From contig NC_044553.1 of NCBI RefSeq assembly GCF_007565055.1, positions 44,319,420 through 44,383,419 of the forward strand: a stretch of DNA of 64,000 nt, read 5' to 3'. Below the pieces are notes generated by a model that did no database searches, had not been told where the DNA came from, and was given only the letters and a program-made list of their open reading frames with translations. Of this stretch, positions 37,237 through 48,867 are shown piece by piece (position 1 is the first letter of the stretch; every line of letters starts with the position of its first letter). Source of the DNA: Rhinopithecus roxellana (lineage: Eukaryota; Chordata; Mammalia; Primates; Cercopithecidae). The translations under genes and the position numbers were made by a program.

Positions 37237-37540
37237 ATGCCTGTTGTCTCTCCTCTGCAAATGAGCTGATACTGAAAAGTAATCTGGAACAGGAGTTTTA
37301 TGGATATCAGTTTTTGAAACTGAAGTAACATTTTGGCATGATCTGGAGCTGATGTACATTCCAGAGGCTGTGTAGATGATGACATCTACCTGTGAGGCTA
37401 CATGACTGATACAGAAACTGAGGTTCATTTGCTAGTCTAGCACAAAGATGAAGCTTAACTTCACTGATGGATAGAACCAGACTTTGTCACTGTTAAAATA
37501 ATACATTTATGGTTATTAGCTACATATGAATTCGGTTCAC

Positions 37541-38150
37541 TCTGAAATTAGAGCATTTCCATGAGTTCACTGAATCTATTTGAACAATAGTGTTTGCCAT
37601 GGTTTGAATGATGGTGTCTGCTCCATAATTCATGTCGAAACTTAACCCTCAATGCAACAGTGTTAAAAGGTGTAGTTGGCCTGTGGGAGGTTATTAAATT
37701 ATGAGAGAGCTTCACTATCATAAATGGGATTAACACCTTATAAAGTGGCTCAAGGTCAAAAGGCACACCTTCTTGCACTTGCACTCTTCCACCCTGTGAG
37801 GACACAGCATTCATCTCATGCCCTTCTGCCATGTGAAGATACAGTATTCCTCCCCCCAGAGGATGCAGCAATAAAGTGCCATCTTGGAAGCAGAGAGCAA
37901 CGCATATCAGATGCCAGTCCTGCTAGCGCCTTAATCTTAGACTTCCCAGTCTCTAGAACCATGAGAAATAAATTTGTGTTGTTTATAAATTACCTATTCT
38001 ATGGAATTTTTGTTACAACAGCACAAATGGTCTGACAATGTTCTTCTTTAAAAAGGAATAATGTTCATGGATACAGCTCTATTGCTTCTGGAATTCTTGG
38101 GGAAGATTCTTTGGAGTTTTGTGGAGGTATATGTAACTTATTAGGTTGTC
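37541..38150 (+). repeat. Copy A of a diverged repeated segment, split by an MLT1 LTR
   Basis: The flanks 37541-37594 and 38038-38150 align in order with an unsplit sequence at about 43776-43975. Shared anchors include ctgaaattag, aatgttcatggataca and ttggagttttgtg. Confidence 0.7.
37595..38037 (+). mobile_element. MLT1-type solo LTR (ERVL-MaLR)
   Basis: Seen: 443 bp starting TGccatggtttgaatg and ending ggtctgACA. It holds the MaLR LTR phrases ttaacacctta, aggacacagca, tgctagcgccttaatctt, agacttcccagtctctag and the polyadenylation-like gagaaataaatttgtg. There is no internal or coding region, so it is a solo LTR. 5-bp flanks are gtgtt (37590-37594) and atgtt (38038-38042), one mismatch. The related sequence at 43.8 kb reads aataatgttcc without the LTR, showing the empty site. 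The 103-aa open frame inside it is not a gene. Confidence 0.85.
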
Positions 38151-38364
38151 TTTGCCATATTTTTATGATGGCAAGTGAACACAGTATGCCCATGGGTGAG
38201 ATTAGAATAAAATAGAGATTTTTATTTGTCTATTACATATTTAGCCAATATTTATTGTCTACTATATGCTATTCTATCTAAAATGTTTTCACTTTTCCTG
38301 CTACTTGTCTCCTTGTTTCCTTGTACAAAAATAAAATTTAAAAAAAAAACCACCCCCAAACCTG

Positions 38365-38560
38365 CCCATGCTTCATAGTCCTGTTCAAACATCACCTCAT
38401 TTTTAAAGTCTTGCTTGATTTTTTTTTCCACATTTTTTTTCGCCATGGCACCTTTGAGGAACTACAAAATTTGCCTTGTATTACAGCTTTAAGTCCCCTT
38501 CATCAGAGCTTAAGCATTCTTAGGAGAGGTGTATGTTTGATCTCCTGAAACACTATCACT
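38365..38560 (+). mobile_element. L2-like LINE fragment, sense
   Basis: gtcctgttcaaacatcacct, aaagtcttgcttgat, gcacctttgaggaac, resembling the L2 3' region. Weak. Confidence 0.5.
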
Positions 38561-38624
38561 ACACTTCATGTTTGTGGCCAAAAAACAACAGAAAGAGAAT
38601 GTAATTCTCATAATAATGATCATA

Positions 38625-38860
38625 CACTAGTAACTACAGTTTGTTCAGCACATACCTGTGAGCCAGACATTGTAAGAAGTGTTTATATTCATTATTTCAT
38701 TCAGTTATTTTAACAGCATTATTTTATGGGTATAGAAACAAACTTGAGAAGTCAACTGACAAACTTGCCTTAGCAGCTATTAAGTTGTGATTGAGGAAGT
38801 AGAACGAACTCAGATTTCTCTGACTCCAAAGTACGTGTTCTTAAAATGCAGTGCTATGCT
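38625..38860 (-). mobile_element. MIR, antisense
   Basis: gagccagacattgtaagaagtg, ttatgggtatagaaacaaact, tctctgactccaaagtacgt, following the reverse MIR order. Confidence 0.65.
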
Positions 38861-38869
38861 ACTATTATA

Positions 38870-39738
38870 GTTTCTCAGCTTCAAAGAGAACCACCAGAAG
38901 AGCCAATTCATCTCATCATTTTATTTCCTGGTTTTGTTTTTGTTAGGACCTTTGGAGTATATCTGTTAAATAAAATTAAATTTGGAATGCAGTATTTAGA
39001 AAAATGTGTATTCACTAAATCTCTGACAAACTGGTCATAAACTAAGCCTTGTAAGAGTGAGGCTCATAAACTAGGATGTGTTCATTAGTTGTAGAAAAAA
39101 GAATAGAGATTTGAAAGGGATTTATTCTTTCTACGTAAAATAGATAAGCAGAGCAGACTAAAAAACAGCTTTTTAAAACTTTAATGGAAAGGATCTCAAA
39201 TTATTGTGGAGAAAAGGTTTGAGTGGATGAGAAAATCAAACATTTAAACTAAGTGCAAAGTAATTACCAACATTGAAGCAAAAAAGACAGATGTCATTCA
39301 CAACAGTGAATGATACAATAGTAAACTTCCTGCCTTTATGTGTGTTTCTTTCTTGTTAAATTTAAACTTTAGCTCTTTACTATGTGAGAAAATTTTTGCT
39401 TTTATATGGCTTTGATGATTTAAATGAAGTGAATGAGCATGAATGAAAATAATTCTTAAGTGAATGAAAGTCTGAGGCTTTTGCAATAGAAAGTATATAA
39501 TTAGCATTATTTTTGGTAATGAGTTTTATTTTGAAGCTGAAACCACTGCTAACGATGTTTAAAATTTTTTAATTTCCTTGTTTCTTTAAATGATTTATTT
39601 GGGATACTGACACAGAGCTAAATAACTTTGAATTCCATAGTAAGATTCTTTGAAAGTCTTTTATTTGAAAGTCTTTCGTTTCTTCTAATTAGGTAGATAG
39701 TCTCCATTTGCTGCTAAGGCAACTCTACCACTTCTCTA
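38870..39738. other. Unique intron
   Basis: AT-rich, no recognised repeats or genes. Confidence 0.45.
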
Positions 39739-40318
39739 TTTTTTTTTTTTTTTTTTAAGATAGGATCTTGCCTTGTTGTCTAGGCTGCAATGTAGTGGCA
39801 CAGTCTGAGCTCACTGCAACATCACTCTCCCGAGTAGATGGGACTACAGGCGAGCACCACTATACTCAGCTAATTTAAAAAAACATTTTTTTTAAGGCCG
39901 GGCACAGTGGCTCACGCCTGTAATCCCAGCACTTTGGGAGGCTGAGGCGGGTGGATCACGAGGTCAGGAGATCAAGACCATCTTGGCTAACACGGTGAAA
40001 CCCCACCTCTACTAGAAAAATACAAAAAAATTAGCTGGGCGTGGTGGCAGGCGCCTGTAGTCCCAGCTACACAGGAAGCTGGGGCAGGAGAATGGCATGA
40101 ACCTGGGAGGCGGAGCTTGCAGTTAGCTGAGATGTGCCACTGCACTCCAGCCTGGGCGACAGAGCAAGACTCCGTCTCAAAAAAAACAATTTTTTTTTTT
40201 CATAGGGATACAGTCTCACTTTCTTGCCCAGGCTGGTCTCAAACTCCTGAGCTCAAGTGAGCCTCCTACCTCACCCTTCCAAAGTGCTGGGATTATAGAT
40301 ATGAGCCACTGTGTCTGA
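39739..40318 (-). mobile_element. Older Alu, antisense, interrupted by a nested AluY
   Basis: The outer copy is 39739-39895 (T17, gataggatcttgccttgttg...) and resumes at 40187-40318 (...gcccaggctggtctcaaac, gagccactgtgtctga). The insertion point is the T-rich linker between monomers. Confidence 0.88.
39896..40186 (+). mobile_element. AluY-like, sense, nested in an older Alu
   Basis: Clean copy: ggccgggcacagtggctcac, the Y-type ggatcacgaggtcaggagat and ctaacacggtgaaacccc. It has few mutations compared with the host Alu. Confidence 0.92.
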
Positions 40319-40534
40319 TTTAATTCTTGAGTCTCCCCTCTAAAGGCCTCTGGCTCAGAATCTAGAGCAGAAAGTTTCTGTTCATGGCAAATGTTGCTGA
40401 TTTTCCGTTCTGTTCTTGTAGAGTTTTTCATATACTTTGGTTTCCATGTTTTTGATTCCACTTTGTTCCATAAAGGTTTATCATTTTAATTTTCTGTTAC
40501 TTGATTTCAGCAAAACATTGATGTGAGGAAAATA

Positions 40535-41240
40535 TTAAATAGTACGGCTATGACAAACAGTGCTGGGACTGGCTAGGGAATTTGGGAGCCAGCATGTTTG
40601 GGTGTCTTCGGCTCCGTCATCCCCTGTAGAATTCTGGGCACTCTGGTTGACTTCACCTTGGCCAGCATGGAGGGAGCCTTCTTCATGGAGCCAATTGGAT
40701 TGGTTACAATGTTCCAGACTTCCCAGGTATTGCAGGTAACAGCTACATTCTTCTACAAAATGAAGAAATGCAGACAGCCACGTTCCAGAAGCCCTTGTCC
40801 TGGCCTCCAACTGCTAATATCCTGTCAGTGCACTGACATTTTCACGAGACACAATGTCTTGGCTCTCAGAAATATTTATTTTTTCTTAGATTGGTTGCAT
40901 CAACCTGATTATATTTCTTCCCCCACCCCCAAACCCCCCGGCATTATGTCTAAGCATTGCCTTAGGAGGAAGAAAATATCAACTGGATGGGAAATTTGAA
41001 TGGGGTGATGATACAGATCCCACTGGGGACAGATAACCAAGCTTTCATGCCCAGGTTCAGCAGCCTGACGAGATCGTTATGAAAAATTACTTGGAACTTT
41101 TATATGCAGGGAAACCTAAGAAAACCAAGTGTGATTTGAGGCCTGAAATGTAACTAACTGGCCTTCTTCTCCTTTATCCAGTGGTAAGGTCTGAAAATAA
41201 AATGTTGACTAAAGACTTTATAATATTTCTATAAGTTCTA
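40535..41240 (+). other. Unassigned GC-richer segment with a 133-codon open stretch
   Basis: Seen: 40598-40999 is open but begins with TTG, not ATG. The translated text (GSVIPCRILGTLVDFTLASM..., many Cys and Phe) matches nothing I know. 41015-41155 has shorter coding-like text in another frame. AATAAA occurs at about 41198 but no A-tail follows. Base composition is higher in GC than the neighbours. It could be a decayed processed copy of an unknown mRNA or merely unique intron. I would not call it a gene. Confidence 0.3.
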
Positions 41241-41249
41241 TTGTAGTGG

Positions 41250-41852
41250 ATCCAGCTGTTAAGCCTGAATAAAATCATATGACTACTGCTATAATCGGTA
41301 ATAGGATGTACCCTGTTAACTTAAGGCAAACAACAAATGAAGCAATTATTATTTTACTGTTGCATCAGGCAAACCTACAGGTAGAATGAGTGATGAGACT
41401 CGTGAAATAAATAAATAGAAAGTTATTACATATTAGCCTTTAAAATTCAAAATACCAGACAACCTAACAATGAATTTCTGAATAGCCATGGTAATGGGCT
41501 AGTTAAGTTTTACTTTATTACTTTGTGACACATAGCTAATTTCTAGAAAGCAAGAAGTTTTCTCTTTACAGTGGTGAATTTAACATTAATACTTGTATTT
41601 TTGGTAAATACAGAATGTGCTATACTTAAAATTTTTTCCTGCTTATTGTAGTTTTAAAATTATTTCATAGCCCTTTAAGTAAAAGGCATACATGTTTGTA
41701 AATAGAAGCAATTCTCAGCTTGTTTTCTTCACATATAGAAAACTAAAATTGTAGAAAGATATTAAATCAACTAGTAACTCCAGTGAATATGGTATTTTGT
41801 AATCTTTAGGTTTATCATACTTAGATTTTGTGTATAAGGAATCTAATTTTAG
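41250..41852. other. Unique intron
   Basis: AT-rich DNA with nothing recognisable. Confidence 0.4.
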
Positions 41853-41853
41853 G

Positions 41854-42138
41854 ACTGGGCACAGTGGCTCACACCTGTAATCCCAGCACTTTGGGAGGCT
41901 GAGACAGGCAGATTGCATGGGCCCACCCACCTGGGCAACATGATGAAACCCTATCCCTACGGAAAAAAAAAAAAAAAAAAATGCTGGGCATGGTGGCACG
42001 CACCTGTAGTCCCAGCTACTTGGGAGGCTGAGGTGAGAGGATCAGTTGAGCTCAAGAGGAGAAAGTTGCACTGAGCCAAGATTGCACCACTACATTCCAG
42101 CTTGGGTGACAGAGTGAGACCCCATCTCAAAAAAACAC
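41854..42138 (+). mobile_element. Alu, sense, left arm partly deleted
   Basis: gactgggcacagtggctcac to cagcttgggtgacagagtg, with A19 in the linker and a deletion around the left-arm box B region. Confidence 0.88.
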
Positions 42139-42144
42139 AAAGCA

Positions 42145-42838
42145 TCTGATTTTTTAAATTGAGACTTCAAGAATCCATAGTAATTTGTCATAAGTGCGGT
42201 GTTTTTTTTTTCAAAGGTGCTTCCTTGTTGAATCATCCTTATAACGTTATTAGTAAAAATTTGGTTGAGCCTTCTACTTATATTATAAAGCCAAAAAGGT
42301 AACTGAGTTTTTTAGTTGCATAATCTCTACTCTCCATCCTCTCCAGTATAACATGCTCTGTCTCAGTCCTATTGGAGAATCATTTCTCATGCATATTGCT
42401 TTAAGCAACAAAAAACCAAAACCCTTCCTTTAATCTGCATATTGGAAAAACCTCAGTTGCTGGAAGTTAAATATGTTTCTCTGGTAATGTCAGTCTTGGG
42501 CTCCTTAGTTAGATTCCATCTTTTTATCACTAATGTGCCCTAAACCAGCCTGCATCTACCAATCTTGCTTTATTATCTGATGTCCCTTAATATCTGGTCT
42601 CCCCAGTGATTCCCAAAAGGTCACAGTGACGATCTCTATGCTACATGTTTGTTAATGTTTAATGGAAATTTTCTGTGACAAGGCAGTACACAGAAACTAT
42701 AGATTATCAAGATTCTTTGTAATTGGCCATAATTTTATCTGTCCAATGTGGCTGTTTTGTGTCTTGGGAACATAGGTAGCATCCTTTCTTCATGGAAACA
42801 AATCAAAACAATAAACATATATTCTTTCTTACTCTTCA
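42145..42838. other. Unique intron
   Basis: No recognised repeat or coding sequence. Confidence 0.4.
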
Positions 42839-42848
42839 CTTGTACTTT

Positions 42849-43147
42849 TTTTTTTTTTTTTTTTTTTTTTGAGTCTTGCTCTATTGCCGAGACTGAAGTG
42901 CAGTGGCGCGATCTCTGCTCCCTGCAACCTCCACCTCCTGGATTCAAGCGATTCTTCTCTCTTAGCCTCCCGAGTAGCTGGGATTACCAGCACTCACCAC
43001 CACACCCGGCTAATTTTTGTATTTTTAGTAGAGACAGGGTTTCACCATGTTGGCTAGGCTGGTCTCGAACTCCTGACCTCAGGTGATCCACCCGCCTCGG
43101 CCTCCCAAAGTGCTGGGATTACAGGCTTGAGCCACCTTGCCTGGCCC
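42849..43147 (-). mobile_element. AluS-like, antisense, with target-site duplication
   Basis: T-run then gagtcttgctctattgccga, ending gcttgagccaccttgcctgg. cttgtactttt flanks both sides (from 42839 and at 43149-43159). Confidence 0.93.
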
Positions 43148-43775
43148 GCTTGTACTTTTCCTTCTTTTTTTATTCATACATCCAGTAAATGTTTATAAAA
43201 CAACTACAATATGCAAGAAGTTCTGCTAAACTTGGAGGAGGCAAAAATGGTTAATATTTTCATCATTAAGAGTTATTGGTCATTCATAGTTCACACAAGT
43301 AAAAGCAACAACGTGATAGCGTAGCATTTATCATATAAATACCATCACTGTTTATATAGAAAAATTTTTCATCTCCTTACATTTCAGGATTCTGAGTATC
43401 TTCCCAGTGCTTCCTGCACGGATTTAAACAAAGTGAGTCCTCTGAGTTTGAGAAGTATTTGTGAAATGTTGAGTGAATGAGTGTGAGTATATAGTAAATA
43501 GTAAAAATTATTTACCTAATAATTCAAATAGTCACTCCCAGTGAAAGTGTAAGAATAGATACAGAGAACTATTCTTTCTAGAGGTTATAGTGCCCCATAG
43601 GAAGAGTTGTCCCTACTTATTCTTCACTGTTACCTCGGTTGATGAATTAATTGGCATATAGGGTCCTGTTTTGATCACTGTTACAATTCTCAGGGGAGCC
43701 ATCTAATGGGATGAAACACAAATTTTTTGCTTGTTTGTTTTGACATTTAAGTACTGTTCCTGGACATCAGAATAT

Positions 43776-43975
43776 CTAATTCTGAAATTAGAACAATTTT
43801 ATGAGCTTACCAAATTCATTTAACAATAATGTTCCTTTTTTAAAAGGGGGATATAATGTTCATGGATACAACTCCATTGTTCCTGAGATGATCCATGACT
43901 GACTCATTTGGAGGGGATCCCTTGGAGTTTTGTGCGGTTGTGCATAACTCATTTGGCTGTCTGTATACGTATGTC
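43776..43975 (+). repeat. Copy B of the repeated segment, without the MLT1 LTR
   Basis: Matches the flanks of the MLT1 LTR at 37.6 kb and reads straight through the insertion point (caataatgttcc). Diverged by many substitutions. It could be two copies of one dispersed family or an old local duplication. Confidence 0.7.
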
Positions 43976-44194
43976 CGCTTCAAGTGTGGGCTGTTAGTAA
44001 GTCCATTTTCTTTTACACTAATGATAGGTATGTACTGATTTTCCTACTGTACATCTATAAACATATAATTGCACTCCTTTTTTGCTAATCAGATGACAAA
44101 CAGGTAGGTTTATTAAGCTATCAAGTTAGAATCAAGATCATATTTAACTTCTATTGTTTCTGCATTTGACAAAGGAAAAAGGAGGTCCCATTTC

Positions 44195-44300
44195 ATTAAG
44201 AACCTTCAGTTATCCTAGGCACCACACAAAGTGCTTTTGCTCTGTTCATTTAATCTTCATAACCCTATGTGAGAAGTTTTGCCATTTTTAAAAATATTTG
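44195..44300 (-). mobile_element. MIR-like fragment, antisense
   Basis: aggcaccacacaaagtgctt and gttcatttaatcttcataac. Short and weak. Confidence 0.45.
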
Positions 44301-44339
44301 GAATTCAGTGGGGTTTTTTGGTTCCTTCTCAGTAACCAC

Positions 44340-45095
44340 AATTCTGCTCTCTACTTCAGTGTTTTTAATAATTGTTTCATTGAAATATATCACATATTAT
44401 AAAGTTACCCTTTGAAAGTATACGATTCAAGGGTTTTTAGTATATTTAGAGTTGTGCAACCATCACCACTAATTTCCAAACATTTTTGTTACCCCATGAG
44501 GAAACCTCATACCTATTAGAAGTCAATTCCTATTTCCCCCTCCACCCATCTCCTGGCAACAGTTTGTCTTTCTCTGTATATAGATTTGCCTATTCTGGAT
44601 ATTGCATATAAATAGAAACACATAATTTGTGGTCTTTTGTGACTGACTCTTTTTACTTAGCATATTTTCAGGATTCATCTGTGTTATGTTACATAATCAG
44701 TATTTCATTTCTTTTTATTGCTGAATAATATTCCATTGTATAGATATACCACTTTTTGTTTTTCTGTTCATCAGTTGACTGAGATTTGGAGTGCTTCTAC
44801 TCTTTGGCTATTATGAATAATATTGCTGTGAATTTGCTGTACAAGTTTTTGTATGGATGTATTTTCAGTTCTCTCGGTGTATACCTAAGAGTGGAATTAC
44901 CAGGTAATATAACTCTGGTGTTTAACTATTTGAGGAACTGCCAGGCTTTTTCCCAAAGTGGCTCGGCACCATTTTACAGTCCCATCAGCAACTTATGAAG
45001 GTTCCAGTTTCTTCACATCTTTGCCAACATGTGTCTGTTCCTTTTATTTTAGCCATCCTAATGGTATGAAAACCTCATTGTTTTGCATTTCTCCA
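44340..45095 (-). mobile_element. L1M fragment, antisense
   Basis: Reverse L1 ORF2-end and 3'UTR text: gctgaataatattccattgt, attatgaataatattgctgt, ctgccaggctttttcccaaa, agtggctcggcaccatttta. No intact frame. A 70-aa frame inside it is a by-product. Confidence 0.75.
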
Positions 45096-45111
45096 GTGAC
45101 TAATAATGAAT

Positions 45112-45392
45112 ATATGCTGGATGCTATGGCGTAGGCCTGTAATCCCAGCACCTTGGGAGGCTGAGGCAGGCAGATCGCTTCAGCCCAGGAGATCGAGACC
45201 AGCCTGGGCAACATTACAAAACTCCATCTCTACAAAAATTATCCAGGTGTAGTGGCACGCACCTGTAGTCCCACCTACTTGGAAGACTGAGGTGGAAGGA
45301 CCACCTGAGCCTGGGGAGGTCAAGGCTGCAATGATCTGTGATTGCGCCACTGCACTCCAACTCTAGGCAACAGAGTAAAACCCTGTCTCAAA
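45112..45392 (+). mobile_element. Alu, sense
   Basis: Diverged start (ctggatgctatggcgtaggc), then cctgtaatcccagcaccttg to ccaactctaggcaacagag. It sits at the end of the antisense L1M. Confidence 0.87.
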
Positions 45393-45459
45393 TATATATT
45401 GAGCATAATTTCGTGGGTTTATTGCCTACTCGTATGTCTTCTTTGGAGGAAACTATCTG

Positions 45460-45720
45460 AGATTTAGTGATTTAATTTCTGAAATGGAGATAGTGGTTCT
45501 GGCCTTGCACTATTTTTGAGAATGATGTAATAAAAAGACATATCTAATCCCCCAGCACAGAGCCTAACACTTAGAAGACATTTATTAAACGTTAATTTCT
45601 TCTTTCCCATTCCTTCTCCAGTTTCACAGATGAAGAAACTGAGGCTTAGAGAGAAGACACATAAGTAATTCAGGGTTCATCTGACAGTTAGCTTGTGAAC
45701 GCTAGATTCACATGCAGATT
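45460..45720. mobile_element. Two MIR pieces in opposite orientation
   Basis: 45460-45600 reads as sense MIR 3' half (ctgaaatggagatagtggt, cacagagcctaacac, aagacatttattaaacg). 45610-45720 reads antisense (cagatgaagaaactgaggct). Confidence 0.55.
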
Positions 45721-46531
45721 TTTTATATTCCTACTAGATTCAACACTGTACTCCCCCAACAACCCCTCCTTTTTGCCTATGCTCCTCTACTGTGAAATGG
45801 CTCCCTGGAGTAGGTAAACTTAGCTGCTGTATATGATACTTTTATATATTTGCTGTAAAAGCAAAAATAGCTAATTTATTAAAAAAAAACTTTTCAAGGA
45901 ATTTAATTTAATAGACTCTCTCTTTAGATTCGTTTGAAATGTAATGTCCCTAAGGAACTGTGTTTTCCTTACACTTTGACCTCTCTAGGATAAAATGTCT
46001 GTAACAGAGGAAAGGCTCAATTTTGGATGAATGTCTTGATGCATGACCACCAAAGGCTGTTTCAGCTAGAATGGTTGAAGAACTATGGTTTCCAGATGAT
46101 GTTATTACCTTAAAGCTAACCTGTTTTTAAATGTAGTTTATAGTGAACAGGACCACTGACTACTTTTGGAACTGGCACATTTGATCTCTGTTCATCCCTA
46201 CATGATACTCTGAAGATGACTAGACAGAGCCTTTAAAGTTATGTCAGACCACAAAGGGAGATTATAAAATGAGGAGAAACTTCAAGGTCCTATGTAAACG
46301 TTCTACAGATTAATAAATTGAAGTCATTGTTATAATTTCATCTGATAAAGGCTAAACAAGAAATAGTAAGAACCTGAAGTAGAATCTGAGTCTTGTGATT
46401 TGAGTCTTGTATCTTCTTCTAGTCTAAGATTTGGAAAAGAAGTTAGGTATGCATTTTAAAGTGAATGGTTTATAATAAACCACCAGTGAGTTTATCTAGT
46501 CCCCTTTCTCTTTGTGGAATAATAACATCAT

Positions 46532-46690
46532 CCAGCCTGGCATGGTGGCGTGTACCTGTAGTCCCAGCTACTTGGGAGGCTGAGGTGGGATAATCACCTG
46601 AACCCAGGAATTCCAGGTAGTAAGTGAGCTAAAATTGTGCCACTGCACTCTGGTTTGGGTGACAGAGCAAGCCCCCTCACTAAAAAAAAC
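46532..46690 (+). mobile_element. Alu right-arm fragment, sense
   Basis: gcctggcatggtggcgtgta to gtttgggtgacagagcaag, followed by A-run and (AAT)n. Left monomer absent. Confidence 0.82.
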
Positions 46691-48837
46691 AGAACGACCA
46701 ATAATAATAATAATATCTTATTTTGAGTAATCCCTAGATTTCTTTCCCAAAGGGAATCTCTGTTGTAGTGGGCATATTTTCATCAAATGTGTACATTTTT
46801 TTCTTTTAGACTGTAGAGTATATAATCACTATTAGCCTTTTATGCAAAGTGTAGTATTTATATCTACAAGTAAAAATCCAGCATCCAAATCTGAAATGTG
46901 AAATAATTAGATTTTCTATATGTTGTTTTTGAGAGAGATCAAATCGACATATTGGCAGCAAAAATTAATCACCCAAGTCAACTTTCAGGGTTGTCAAAGG
47001 GTCAATTCAGATTCAGCTACATGTGTTACACTGGTTTCCACATGATTTCTGGCTCTGATGATGTTCCTAATGGAATCTAAGGACCTTTAAGGTGCCAAAT
47101 TGCCCTCCGAATTATCAAAGAAATCTACTGGTTAAACACGTGTATGCCCATTCTTATCCCGTCAAGGATTTGAGTTTGCTGGTTTGCTTTTTTTAAGGAT
47201 GAAACGTAATTTTCCTGGTTTTTCTTTTTAAATTGGGTCATCTGTACATGGCATATAGTGAATCAGTTATTCATAATACTAAGGTATCCAAGATATCCTT
47301 GCCTACATGCTCTCTAAGTAAAAGCAACTGACAGGAGCTCTGTGGATGCTACCTGACAGATCATGGAGCTCTGCCTTTGTATAATTATAGCAATGTTTGC
47401 TGAAGATTGTTCTATTTATCTTCTCTTGTAATTATGCACTATACAGAGTCACCCCTCACACACCGGGAGAATGTGAAGAAAACAAAGCCAATGACTATAC
47501 ATTTAAATTTTTTTCATGGTCACCTGATTTTTATTTGCAATTCAGTTTTAGTTAGGTTATTTTAGAAGAATGTAAAACCTTCTTATCCTTCATACAAGAT
47601 TACCAGCTACCATTTTTACTTTCATCCTCCTTTGTCCTTTATCTTTTCAAGCATACTATTGTTTAACAGTTGTTTGTGTAGGATACGAGCCTTGCATGCC
47701 AACTTTGATGTGGCAGAATGAATCATGTTACCATTGATCTCAGCCTGAACAGAATAGCCATCTTCAAATAGGAAGAAGTTTCTAGCTTCAGGTTGTTTTA
47801 GCACTGCGTGCCTCGCCTCGCCTGCCGTGTAAAGTCAGTTGCCTCACTCCAAACAACCCTGTATTAATATGCACAACATGACCATTTTCAGTGGAAGGTT
47901 ATTAGAATGCTAGTTTGTATCCTCTAGTGAATGAAATGATGTGTGATTATGAAGTCATCAGGCATGGACCAGTAAGACTCCAGAGAGCCTGCCCCTTCCG
48001 AGGTCCTCAGGGTGCCATTGATTGGTGGCCATGTGTTTGTGCCCGATAGACTGTGAAATGGTGTGTTGCTACACGGCTGTGTTGCACCTGCGCCCCACCG
48101 AGGTGATTGATTGGTTTGGTCATGTGGAATGTTCCCATCTGGTCTGCAGTAATGTGTTTTTTTTGTTGTTGGTTTTTTTTTTTTTTCCATCTGTGAATTG
48201 CAAGTGCTGGCTGAATAGTTACAGCAAACAGTTTCAGAAGCCAAATAATCCTTTTCGTCTAAGAACAAATTGGGATATGAAGGGGTTTGTTTTTGCGTAC
48301 CTTGCCTTTAGGTAGTCATTCTCCATCAGGTTCCTACTCCTTCTGTCTAGGATGTTATGTACTTTTCTCTTTTTACCTATTTTTACCTCCTCTTCATACT
48401 AGATTACACTTTCTGTATTTCTAATTTGTGCAAGTTTAAAGCAAAATCTGTTCTTTTTTGCTATTTGTTGTTTTGATATGCCACTTGAAGTGATTTGCAA
48501 TTTTTTAAAAGATAGTTTCTGTGATCATAATTGGATTATCAGAGTACTGATGTATTTTTAAGCTTTCATTTAACCTCACAAGAGTGGTGGTTTATTTATT
48601 GAAAACTACTGATGTTGCAGTTTAAATGTCAAGAAATTATTTATTAGGTTCTTTTTTTAAAAGATTCTATAGTTATATTGGGCGGTCTTGTTTGATATTT
48701 CTTAATCTTAGTCCTTTTTCATAATTGATCTATTCATTCCACCTAATGACTAATTACATATCAGAGCACATCATCAGCCACATTCATCATAGTAGAATGT
48801 AATAATCAATGACATTTCAACAAAGGAAAAAATAAAT

Positions 48838-48867
48838 ATGCAAATAAGGCCTCATTAACATTTGCAT
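48838..48867. promoter_or_regulatory. Facing pair of perfect octamer (POU) motifs
   Basis: ATGCAAAT at 48838-48845 and its reverse complement ATTTGCAT at 48860-48867, 14 bp apart. A HOX/PBX-like taatcaatgaca lies about 35 bp upstream. Known: the octamer is the binding site of POU factors such as OCT1/OCT2/OCT4 and BRNs. Binding here is inference. Confidence 0.5.

Noticed and set aside
37548..38035. Open frames of about 100 codons on both strands
   Set aside because: They lie inside the MLT1 LTR, which has no coding capacity.
40598..40999. A new protein-coding gene
   Set aside because: Begins with TTG, has no recognisable domain and no splice context. Kept only as an unassigned segment.
43381..43470. 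Exon-like text after a pyrimidine-rich stretch (catttcaggattctgag)
   Set aside because: No frame continues TCF12 from the split Gly codon and no matching donor was found.
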